From assembly GCA_007126035.1 (NCBI GenBank), contig SLCC01000075.1, forward strand, positions 1-34,485: a DNA stretch of 34,485 nt. Direction: 5' to 3'. The position numbers and the translations under genes were made by a program. This DNA is from Gemmatimonadota bacterium (GTDB taxonomy: Bacteria > Gemmatimonadota > Gemmatimonadetes > Longimicrobiales > RSA9). The notes below the pieces were generated by a model. It searched no databases and had not been told where the DNA came from. It saw nothing but the letters and a program-made list of their open reading frames with translations. Shown here piece after piece: positions 18,201-24,268 of this stretch; position 1 is the stretch's first letter, and every line of letters begins with the position of its first letter.

Positions 18201-18303
18201 GTGGGTAGACGACATCGGCCTGTGGGGCGCCGCCGTCGCGCGACGGGCCCGCTGGGTGGCGGCGGGGCGGCCCCGGGTACCGGCACGGCAGGCTGCAGAG
18301 TAG
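15229..18303 (+). CDS. RND-family inner-membrane efflux pump, second of two
   Basis: This 1024-residue pump starts three bases after the stop of the first pump and is certainly co-transcribed with it. It begins MSLPRFAVRRPVTTGMMIVTIVILG and has the usual PYPDASPAEVERKIVRPLEEEL, helix-4 VGMLIDNAVVVVENIFRHRE and helix-10 IVVNNSIVMIDLVNQLRARG signatures. It is clearly diverged from its neighbour, so this is not a recent duplication. With one adaptor and one outer-membrane channel in the operon, the two pumps may form a mixed trimer like MdtB/MdtC or alternate on one adaptor. The stop codon lies within an inverted repeat shared with the convergent metK gene. Confidence 0.93.
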   Translation: MSLPRFAVRRPVTTGMMIVTIVILGAISTSMISLDLWPSFERPVIRVTVPYPDASPAEVERKIVRPLEEELGTVRRLESITSTASQNRARLQLEFEPGTHMDLAALEVRERAELTRSRLPDDVDRIDLSRFGTDDQPVLRGAISWQGEPARLTELIERRVEPAILAVPGVAAVDFSGLEAREVTVELDQARMQSAGVTLSQIGAALSRGNQDVSAGEVELGDMRFLVRAEGTFRRPEEIEALPLGSNGVRLGDVATVRYDYPDRDFFFRLNGENARQLQVYKDSEANIVEVAREVRATLEALREEPGLAGIGFRFWQDQSDGILEALHALTRAGVIGGILAIIILFVFLRRITPTLIVAASIPVSLIFTVTILHVSGASINVITLSGLMLAVGMLIDNAVVVVENIFRHREAGDSAEDAAVSGASEVGLAILAGTTTTIVVFMPLLFMTPNMMGTQMRAFGMSISFAIAASLGIAFTLVPLLAKWLLRGEMPEPGGLFTKVSNGYRCVLDRLLGRRLLTGLAALAVFAGGGYAVWSLPRDLMPNEDRRFVMMGVSTPRGMSVEERSELFAQVELLLLDNAERLEITNVNAMSSPNFSNIMMSLKPYSEGAQLSSAEISMMIQDELPVVPGVQWRQRRAWGMGGRVSVRLIGESTDVLAELAELVEWRLEREIPGIQNLDNSLQAGNEEIRVRVSREAAERQGLTSRDVAQAVSGALRGRAATRFRSGDREVEVLAQLREEDRLSIDQLGTLAIGTPDGRNIQLNTLADLVLVGGPQDIRRENRLTSVSVSGEVSPGHSREAVQGEVTALMETLELPAGYSWDLGRGFREEQQQLGEMFFAIILALVLIYLLLAALFESLLLPVIIYFSIFFALPGMGVVFLLTGTPISILSFLGILITVGIVVNNSIVMIDLVNQLRARGQDRKTALLNGCQARMRPVLMTSLTTLIGMMPMAFFSGEGMGQMFSPIGQAVIGGLTTSMILTLLLTPVLYAWVDDIGLWGAAVARRARWVAAGRPRVPARQAAE

Positions 18304-18323
18304 GAACGACGATCAGCGTTCCT
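18302..18323. terminator. Inverted repeat holding both convergent stop codons
   Basis: AGGAACG (18302-18308) and CGTTCCT (18317-18323) are perfect arms around an 8-nt loop. The TAG of the second RND gene overlaps the left arm and the TGA of metK lies at the loop edge on the other strand. The hairpin would form in both transcripts and may end both; no T-run is present. Confidence 0.4.
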
Positions 18324-19494
18324 CCCAGGGCAACCCCGGCCGCCCGAAGTGGCCGTAGTTGGTGGTGGCGCGGTAGATGGGTCGGGCCAGCTCGAACTGC
18401 TCGATTATGGCGCCGGGGCGGAAGTCGAAGCGGCTGACGAAGTCGGCGGCTTCGCGATCGTCGCCGGTGCCGAAGGTATCGACCGCCACAGAAACCGGCC
18501 GGGCCTGACCGATGGCGTATGAGACCTGGATCTCGGCGCGGCGGGCCAGGCCCCGGCGCACCAGCTCCCGTGCTATCCAGCGGCAGAAGTAGGTCCCGCT
18601 CCGGTCCACCTTGGTGGGGTCCTTGCCGCTGAACGCTCCACCGCCGTGCCGTGCCATGCCGCCGTAGGTGTCCACGATGGTCTTGCGGCCGGTTACGCCG
18701 GCATCGGCGGACGGGCCGCCGTGCGTCCATTCCCCAGCCGGGTTGACGGTTATGCCGCCGGTTACGGGGGCCAGGTCGCCGAGGATCCGGGGTACCAGGT
18801 CGAGGCGCACGTACTCGTCCACGGTGCCCAGCGCGCCCGGGGCGTGCTGGGTCGAGACGAGGACATCGGTCACGGCCACGGGCTGGCCATCCCGGTACTC
18901 GACCGAGACCTGTGTCTTGCCATCGGGTCGGAGCCAGTCGTGACCACCGCGTCGGTCCTGGGCCAGCGCGGCGGCCAGGCGGTGCGCCAGGAGGATGGGC
19001 AGCGGCATGAGCTCGGGCGTCTCGTCGGTGGCGTACCCGAACATGATACCCTGATCACCGGCACCCAGCTCACCGGCTTCGCCACCCTTGACACCGGAAG
19101 CGATCTCGTGTGACTGGCGGGTGATGAGCACCTGGATCCGGACGCCGTCGGCATTGAAGGGCTCGCCGGGATCCACATACCCTGCGCTGCGAACGGCGTC
19201 CCGAGCAACCTGCCGGTAGTCCACCACGCACCCCTCAGGCAGCGACACCTCGCCGGCCAGCACCACCGTCTCACTCTTGACCAGCGTCTCACACGCCACC
19301 CTGGCCCCGGGGTCCTGCTCCAGACACGCGTCCAGCACACTGTCGGAGATGAGGTCAGACACCTTGTCCGGGTGTCCTTCCGTTACCGACTCCGACGTGA
19401 ATACGAACGTGGAGCCCGTGCGAGGGTCCCGGAGTTGCCCGGCGGCCATCGCCTCTTCGGTGTCGGAGGCCGGGGTCGTGGTGCTCTTGCTCAT
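18313..19494 (-). CDS. metK: S-adenosylmethionine synthetase
   Basis: This cytoplasmic enzyme makes S-adenosylmethionine from methionine and ATP, releasing phosphate and diphosphate. The 393-residue length fits the bacterial family (~384-400). Visible signatures are FVFTSESVTEGHPDKVSD (ATP and Mg2+ binding, His41 and Asp43), the GAGDQGIMFGYATDE hexapeptide region and the P-loop-like GGAFSGKDPTKVDRS. KTQVSVEYRDG and GPSADAGVTGRKTIVDTYGG are also present. The ATG at 19494 has AGGAG seven bases upstream; the frame is open further but that part is the structured leader. The leader contains a sigma70 promoter, a SAM-II-like aptamer and a terminator, consistent with feedback control by the enzyme's own product. 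Confidence 0.97.
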   Translation of the reverse strand: MSKSTTTPASDTEEAMAAGQLRDPRTGSTFVFTSESVTEGHPDKVSDLISDSVLDACLEQDPGARVACETLVKSETVVLAGEVSLPEGCVVDYRQVARDAVRSAGYVDPGEPFNADGVRIQVLITRQSHEIASGVKGGEAGELGAGDQGIMFGYATDETPELMPLPILLAHRLAAALAQDRRGGHDWLRPDGKTQVSVEYRDGQPVAVTDVLVSTQHAPGALGTVDEYVRLDLVPRILGDLAPVTGGITVNPAGEWTHGGPSADAGVTGRKTIVDTYGGMARHGGGAFSGKDPTKVDRSGTYFCRWIARELVRRGLARRAEIQVSYAIGQARPVSVAVDTFGTGDDREAADFVSRFDFRPGAIIEQFELARPIYRATTNYGHFGRPGLPWEER

Positions 19495-19535
19495 TCCTGT
19501 CTCCTCTTGCGGCTGGGACGGCTGGTATGGACATG

Positions 19536-19567
19536 AAAAAGGCCCCGCAGCGAGTCCGCGCGGGGCC
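19536..19567 (-). terminator. Intrinsic terminator in the metK leader
   Basis: On the minus strand GGCCCCGC (19567-19560) pairs perfectly with GCGGGGCC (19548-19541); an inner GCG/CGC adds to the stem. Five T residues (19540-19536) and a C follow immediately. It sits between the aptamer-like element and the metK ribosome-binding site, 42 bases before the start codon, so read-through is required for metK expression. Confidence 0.8.
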
Positions 19568-19572
19568 GATCC

Positions 19573-19626
19573 GAGCGGTTTAGCACGTTGGTCACCCGGA
19601 TGCAATCGCCACAACTCGCCGGGGTG
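19573..19626 (-). ncRNA. SAM-II-like riboswitch aptamer upstream of metK
   Basis: Read on the minus strand, C19626-G19619 (CACCCCGG) pairs with C19599-G19593 (CCGGGTG) as stem P1 with one bulged C. The 19-nt loop ends in ATTGCAT, and the 3' tail reads GACCAACGTGCTAAACCGC. This follows the SAM-II layout as I remember it: P1, an ~18-nt loop ending in AUUGCA, GUGA after P1, and GCUAAA in the tail. The pseudoknot can form in two pieces: loop GTGG (19612-19609) with tail CCGC (19578-19575), and loop GCAT (19603-19600) with tail GTGC (19586-19583). A terminator follows at once, and the downstream gene makes SAM. The assignment is by eye, without a covariance search. Confidence 0.72.
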
Positions 19627-19662
19627 CCGGTCATCAGCACGGGTAATGATACAATGACCGGC
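19626..19662. promoter_or_regulatory. 9-bp inverted repeat flanking the metK -10 box (possible operator)
   Basis: GCCGGTCAT (minus 19662-19654) and ATGACCGGC (19634-19626) are perfect arms around 19 bases. One arm lies in the promoter spacer and the other just after the predicted start site, so most of it cannot be one RNA hairpin if the predicted promoter is used. The position fits a repressor operator. Confidence 0.4.
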
Positions 19663-19674
19663 AGCAGCTAACAA
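19646..19674 (-). promoter_or_regulatory. metK promoter (sigma70-type)
   Basis: On the minus strand TTGTTA (19674-19669) and TATCAT (19651-19646) are separated by exactly 17 bases; the -10 matches the consensus in five of six positions and the -35 in four. Transcription would start near 19639, about 13 bases before the aptamer, so the leader RNA would begin almost directly with the riboswitch. Confidence 0.6.
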
Positions 19675-19681
19675 CCCGGGG

Positions 19682-19719
19682 CCGCACGTGCGGAACGCCC
19701 ACAGCGGCAAGAGGCGTTC
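19682..19719. promoter_or_regulatory. Two adjoining palindromes between metK and the divergent gene
   Basis: CCGCACGTGCGG (19682-19693) is a perfect 12-bp palindrome. Immediately adjacent, GAACGCC (19693-19699) and GGCGTTC (19713-19719) are perfect inverted arms. They lie upstream of the metK -35 box and in the leader or promoter region of the divergent gene at 19795. Binding sites for a regulator are possible, but nothing shows which. Confidence 0.35.
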
Positions 19720-19794
19720 TCAGACGCGGCGGCACAGTCCTGGCCATGGTGGGGGGTGTGGAGGAGACGAACCCTGTGCACAAGGAGTCGACAC

Positions 19795-20169
19795 ATGGAC
19801 CCCGTGCCATACGAGATCCGGGAAGAGGACGTGGACGAAGTGCTGGACGCGTACGAGCCGGTGGGCGGCGGCGAGTGGCAAGAGGATCGGCGCCAGGCGG
19901 CGTGGGAGCACGTGAAGAAGAACCTGGTGGAGCTGGATGAGACCATCCGCACTGCGTCCGAAGACCCGAGTGACGCTCTGGGCGCCGCGGGAGACCGGAT
20001 GGGCGGGATCGAGGATCGGCCGGGTGACCGGGAGCCTGAGCGGCGAGACATGGCGCTCGCGGCCATCGAGGACCTGCTGATCCGTGACGGCTTCATAGAT
20101 GTGGACGCCGACGAGGCCCGGGTCTTCCCTGCCACGGACGGCCTGGACACGGAACGGGACGACGCCTGA
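19795..20169 (+). CDS. Small acidic hypothetical protein
   Basis: The 124-residue product is strongly acidic, has no signal peptide or membrane segment and is presumably cytoplasmic. Visible parts are an N-terminal acidic region (EEDVDEVLDAYEPV), a central helix (AWEHVKKNLVELDETI), a linker rich in Asp/Arg/Gly and a second helix (RRDMALAAIEDLLIRDGFI). The ATG at 19795 is fixed by AAGGAG at 19782-19787; the open frame extends 13 codons upstream without a better site. It is transcribed away from metK from a shared palindrome-rich intergenic region. I do not recognise the family. Confidence 0.65.
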   Translation: MDPVPYEIREEDVDEVLDAYEPVGGGEWQEDRRQAAWEHVKKNLVELDETIRTASEDPSDALGAAGDRMGGIEDRPGDREPERRDMALAAIEDLLIRDGFIDVDADEARVFPATDGLDTERDDA

Positions 20170-20197
20170 CACAACCCGTCCGAGGCCCGGCTGAGCT

Positions 20198-20234
20198 CGA
20201 CCGCGGCTGCGCGCCACCAGCGCACCCGCGGTCG
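20198..20234 (+). terminator. Long hairpin after the acidic hypothetical gene
   Basis: CGACCGCGG (20198-20206) pairs perfectly with CCGCGGTCG (20226-20234), and inside it GCGC (20209-20212) pairs with GCGC (20220-20223). It follows the stop by 28 bases. There is no T-run, so it may protect the 3' end or act as a factor-dependent terminator. Confidence 0.4.
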
Positions 20235-20272
20235 CGGCAGTGGCGTTACGAAGTGTTACGGACCGGTAGTTT

Positions 20273-20287
20273 CGACCCCAGGGGTCG
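20273..20287. promoter_or_regulatory. 15-bp palindrome upstream of the M28 peptidase
   Basis: CGACCCC and GGGGTCG are perfect arms around a single A. It lies 65 bp before the peptidase start, close to where a promoter is expected. A repeated GTTACG (20245-20250 and 20255-20260) lies just upstream. An operator is possible. Confidence 0.3.
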
Positions 20288-20352
20288 CGAGGAAGGGCGA
20301 GTTCTTCCATCTTTGGTGGACCTGACCTGAACAACGCAAGCGGGGAGGACTC

Positions 20353-21765
20353 GTGAGGGGTCGATTGACGGGCGGTATGCTGTCGGGGAGTGTGGTGCTG
20401 GTGGCTCTGGGCATCGGGCTGGGGAGCGCTGAGGCTCAGAATACGCTGCCATGGGCCGAGACGGCGGTCGAGCTGAGGGACCGGGCTCTGGCAGACAACA
20501 TCGCGTACGAGATAGTGGAAGGCCTGACCCTGTTCGGGCCACGGCTCGCCGGCACCGATGCGGACCACCGGGCGGCGGCATGGGGCGCCGAGCGGATGCG
20601 GGGCCTGGGCTTCGAGAACGTCAGGATCGAGGAGTTCCCCCTGCTGGTCTGGACGCGCGGCGAGGAGCGTGGCGAGATAGTGTCGCCATACCCGCAGCCG
20701 CTGGTGGTAACCATGCTCGGCGGCTCGCCGGCCACACCGCTGGAAGGCGTCGAGGCGGAGGCCGTGCTCTTCGAGACCTGGCAGGAGCTGCTGGACGCGC
20801 CCGAGGGCTCGCTGACGGGACGCATCGCCGTGGTCCTCCAGCCCACCCCCAGGACGCAGACGGGGAGCGGGTACGGCTCGGTGTCCCAGATACGGTTCCA
20901 GGGCCCGGCGGAGGCGGAGGCCCGGGGGGCCGTGGCCTTCCTGATGCGCTCGCTTGGCACACACGACCGCCGCTCCGCCAACACGGGGTCGACCCGGATG
21001 GGCGTTGGGATCCCGTCGTTCGCCATGTCTCCGCCCGACGCGGAACAGCTCGTCCGGGTGGCGCGGCACGGGCCGGTCCGGCTACGACTGGTTGGCCTGC
21101 CACCCGACCCGGTTCAGGGCCACACACAGAACGTGATCGGTGAGCTCGTGGGCCGTGAGCGACCGGACGAGGTGATCGTGATCGGCGGACACATCGACAG
21201 CTGGGACGTGAGCCCCGGAGCGCTGGACGACGCGGCCGGCATCGGCATCACGACGGCGGCGGCCAAGCTCATCGCCGAGCTGCCCGTCCGGCCTCGGCGC
21301 ACGATACGGGTGGTATGGTGGGGAGCCGAAGAGGTGAGCCAGCCGGAAGGTGGGCTGGCCGGAGCGAGGCACTACGCCGAGACACAGGACGAGCTGGGCC
21401 AGATCCCCGATCACGTGATCGCCAGCGAGAGCGACTTCGGCGCCGGCCTCATATTCAGCCTCAACCTGCCCCCGGGCATGGCGGACACCGAGCTGGCCCG
21501 AGAGGCGATGCGGATCCTGGCGCCCCTGGGCATCCACTTCGACAGCGCGCCGGCCTTGAGCGGCGGACCGGACGTCATCCCGCTGGTGCGACTCGGGGTG
21601 CCCGCCTTCCGACTGAACCAGGATGGCACGGACTACTTCGACTACCACCACACGCCGGACGACACCATCGAGCGCATCGACCCGGCCCGGCTGGACCAGA
21701 ACGTGGCGGCCTGGGCGGCGCTGCTCTGGCTGATAGCGGACTCGGATATCGACTTCAGACGCTGA
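20353..21765 (+). CDS. Secreted M28-family zinc aminopeptidase/carboxypeptidase Q-like
   Basis: This 470-residue exported metallopeptidase probably removes terminal residues from peptides in the periplasm or outside the cell. A signal peptide ends at GSAEAQ (about residue 29). A PA-like insert domain (about 100-245) precedes the catalytic part, as in carboxypeptidase Q-type enzymes. Zinc and catalytic positions are present: GGHIDSWD (His280), LDDAAG (Asp292/Asp293), WWGAEE (Glu326/327), ESDFG (Asp361) and DYHHTPDD (His433/434). The start codon is GTG with GGGAGGA upstream. It is convergent with the acylase-type gene, with only 20 bp between the stops. Confidence 0.9.
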   Translation: MRGRLTGGMLSGSVVLVALGIGLGSAEAQNTLPWAETAVELRDRALADNIAYEIVEGLTLFGPRLAGTDADHRAAAWGAERMRGLGFENVRIEEFPLLVWTRGEERGEIVSPYPQPLVVTMLGGSPATPLEGVEAEAVLFETWQELLDAPEGSLTGRIAVVLQPTPRTQTGSGYGSVSQIRFQGPAEAEARGAVAFLMRSLGTHDRRSANTGSTRMGVGIPSFAMSPPDAEQLVRVARHGPVRLRLVGLPPDPVQGHTQNVIGELVGRERPDEVIVIGGHIDSWDVSPGALDDAAGIGITTAAAKLIAELPVRPRRTIRVVWWGAEEVSQPEGGLAGARHYAETQDELGQIPDHVIASESDFGAGLIFSLNLPPGMADTELAREAMRILAPLGIHFDSAPALSGGPDVIPLVRLGVPAFRLNQDGTDYFDYHHTPDDTIERIDPARLDQNVAAWAALLWLIADSDIDFRR

Positions 21766-21790
21766 GCGGCGACGGCCCCGGGGGCTCAGC
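21761..21790. terminator. Inverted repeat holding convergent stops of peptidase and acylase
   Basis: GCTGAGC (21761-21767) and GCTCAGC (21784-21790) are perfect arms; the enclosed sequence is GC-rich and partly self-complementary. The TGA of the peptidase is in the left arm and the stop of the minus-strand acylase is in the right arm. It may end both transcripts; there is no T-run. Confidence 0.35.
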
Positions 21791-24260
21791 GGCTGCCACG
21801 GACCGTGTACTGCCGTCGGGTGCCAGCGGCGATGTCGTCCTCCCGGAACAGCACGGGCCGCCACTCCTTCCGGGAGAAGAGCCAGGCCTGGTCGGTGAAA
21901 TGCTCAGATGCCGGATCGCCGGATTGGCCGTACGTGAGCAGCGCCATCGCCCTGGGGCCGCCGGCCTGGAACTCCACGGCAAGCAAGTAGCTGGCGCCGT
22001 GCAGGACCGGGTAGCCCGCCTCGGTCATGAACCGGCTGCCAGGGACCCCGGGCGCCAGCTTTACGGGCTCCAGGGTGTTGCTTCCCGAGGACGCCTGCAT
22101 GAGGTTGAGCAGGCCCTCGTAGCCGCCGTTACCGCCGTGCATCGGTATGCGCTGCGGCAGCTTCGAAGGCGCGTACTGGAGCTCCCCCAGAGGCACGTCG
22201 AGCGGGATGCCCTGGCTCTGGAGCAATGCCGCCGCACCCGCCAGATGCTCCAACGCCTGCTCCCCCGGCGCCAGGCCACGGGGCGTGTGCACCGGGTCGG
22301 ACGGGTCGAAGCCCACGGCGAAGAGGTCGCCACTCCTGCGCAGGCTGGCGGGCGAATAGCGGCTCACCCATTCCCGGAACAGCACGGCGCCACGACTGTC
22401 CAGGTCGAAGCGGTGGTCCCAGGCGGCCAGCACGGCACAGCCTTCCGTCAGGTCGACCATCTGCCCGTCGACCTCGACCCGGGGCGTCGCCGTGCACCGC
22501 TCCACGAGCTCGCTGGCAACGAGATCGGCGGTGAGGCTGCGGTTGGCCAGGATCGCGGCCGTCAGCTCCCGGAGGCTGAACCGCCCGTCTTCGCCCGCAA
22601 CCCTGTCCGGGGTCCGGTTGGTCAGGTGCAGGACGTTGCTCCGGGTCCGCAACGAGACCGGCACCCGCTGCTCGCCATGCAGCGGTGAGTAGGCGCCCTC
22701 CAGGAGCGTGTCACCGTGGGAGAGCCAGTAGCTGTCGTTGGCGTTGAACACGTAGTCCCGGCGCTCGAGCTGGGGCAGGTCCCGGTAGGGAACGATCCCG
22801 GGATGTGCGGCCTCCGGGTCGACCACCCACTCGAACAGCGGATCACTGCCGTGGAGGAGGACGATCCCGCTCTGCCAGAGCTGCCGCGTCATGGGCTCCG
22901 CCCGCCGGCGACGGAGCCATTCCGCCTGTGCCTCCGCGCTCAGGTTCGGCGTGGCAGCGGCGTCGATGTACCAGGCGATGCCGTCGGGACTCACTGCGAT
23001 GGTATTCACGAACGGCAGCCCCTGATAGCGGGCGTGCGCCCGCCGAAGGTCCGCCAGTGAGGTGGCGCGGTTGACCGCCAGGACGTGTGCGGCCAGGGCA
23101 TTGTTGTCTTCGTTGGCGTCCCGGAGGGCGAACGCCCGGTCCTCCGTCCACGGGAGGTTGGCGGTGCTCATGACCGGGCCGTGGTGGGTGGACCACAGCG
23201 TCCGCCGCACCGGCTCCGCCTCACCCCGGACCTGGACCGTCACCTCGAGCGCCGTCATGGCCCGCTCCTCGTCACCGAAGCGGTAGCGGGTCGGATCGCC
23301 GGGCACCAGGTCCACGGCGTACAGGGTGTAGCGGGTGCCGGCTGAGACGGTATGGGTCCACGCCACGCCTTCGGTGAACCCGATGAGCACCCCGGGCACC
23401 CCTATCAGGTTCGCGCCGTACACCTCCAGGTCGCCCGGAATCCTCAGCTGCTTCTCCCAGAACCGGTTGGAGCCGACCCATGGGTAGTGGGGATTGGCCA
23501 GCAGCATGCCCCGCCCGCTCTCTGTCAGGTCCCGACCGAGGGCCCATGCGTTGCTGGCCGTCATACGAGGGCCGGGGAAGGACACGGACCGCTCGGCCCC
23601 GTGCCCAGCGCCGACGTTGTCGCGGTCCGCCGCCCCACCGACAGCAGCGACGGCTGGCGCCGGCGGCTGGGCCGTGACTATGGCGCCGGCGAAGTTGCTG
23701 ATGGCCAGGGCGATCAGCCGGTGATACGCGGCCAGGTCACGCGCCGTGATCGGGACCACCCAGTCCTGGCCCCGGCACCACCCGGGCACCCCGTCCCGAC
23801 CGGTCTGCCGGAGGAACTGGTTGTAGCCGGCGACGAACCCCTCCAGCCAGAGCCTCACCTCCTCCGGCTGGGTCTCCAGCATCAGGGCGGCCTTGTCAGG
23901 CACCCTGAGCGCACGCATGGCCAGGTCGCTCACCAGGTGCCGGTCGGCGTCCCCGCGTCCGAAATACTTCGCCCGCTCGCCTCGCGCGCGGACCACCTGG
24001 TCGGCGATGGTGCACAGGTGGTCCTCCGCCTGCGCGTAGCCTTCGCCGAAAGCCAGACTCCCGGCGTCCGCCGCTTCGATATGAGCGACGCCGTAGCCCG
24101 ACCGCCGGATCGTCGCCTCGTAAGCACCGCTCGCACCGGCATCGGAAACCACTCGAGCCACCGCGCCCGACCCGGCGGCGGGAGCCGACGACGCGGCACC
24201 GGCACAGCCGGTGAGCAGCAGCAGAGCGGGCAGGAGGACTGTCGACAATCGCACTCTCAT
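21786..24260 (-). CDS. Penicillin acylase/AHL acylase-family lipoprotein (Ntn hydrolase)
   Basis: This 824-residue precursor belongs to the N-terminal-nucleophile amidases that cleave acyl side chains from penicillins, acyl-homoserine lactones or related amides. A lipobox LLLTGC gives Cys19 as a lipid anchor. The alpha part (~50-200) has GYGVAHIEAADAGSLAFGEGYAQAEDHL. A spacer leads to TASNAWALG, where Ser236 is the expected new N-terminal nucleophile after self-cleavage. The beta part shows LLANPHYPW, GVPGVLIGFTEGVAWTHTVS, the STHHGPV motif and NANDSYW, all typical of the family. The ATG at 24260 has GAGG six bases upstream. The ribosome-binding site overlaps the stop of carB, so the two are probably coupled. 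The substrate cannot be told from sequence; roles in quorum-signal breakdown or scavenging are possible. Confidence 0.9.
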   Translation of the reverse strand: MRVRLSTVLLPALLLLTGCAGAASSAPAAGSGAVARVVSDAGASGAYEATIRRSGYGVAHIEAADAGSLAFGEGYAQAEDHLCTIADQVVRARGERAKYFGRGDADRHLVSDLAMRALRVPDKAALMLETQPEEVRLWLEGFVAGYNQFLRQTGRDGVPGWCRGQDWVVPITARDLAAYHRLIALAISNFAGAIVTAQPPAPAVAAVGGAADRDNVGAGHGAERSVSFPGPRMTASNAWALGRDLTESGRGMLLANPHYPWVGSNRFWEKQLRIPGDLEVYGANLIGVPGVLIGFTEGVAWTHTVSAGTRYTLYAVDLVPGDPTRYRFGDEERAMTALEVTVQVRGEAEPVRRTLWSTHHGPVMSTANLPWTEDRAFALRDANEDNNALAAHVLAVNRATSLADLRRAHARYQGLPFVNTIAVSPDGIAWYIDAAATPNLSAEAQAEWLRRRRAEPMTRQLWQSGIVLLHGSDPLFEWVVDPEAAHPGIVPYRDLPQLERRDYVFNANDSYWLSHGDTLLEGAYSPLHGEQRVPVSLRTRSNVLHLTNRTPDRVAGEDGRFSLRELTAAILANRSLTADLVASELVERCTATPRVEVDGQMVDLTEGCAVLAAWDHRFDLDSRGAVLFREWVSRYSPASLRRSGDLFAVGFDPSDPVHTPRGLAPGEQALEHLAGAAALLQSQGIPLDVPLGELQYAPSKLPQRIPMHGGNGGYEGLLNLMQASSGSNTLEPVKLAPGVPGSRFMTEAGYPVLHGASYLLAVEFQAGGPRAMALLTYGQSGDPASEHFTDQAWLFSRKEWRPVLFREDDIAAGTRRQYTVRGSR

Positions 24261-24268
24261 GGCAAACC

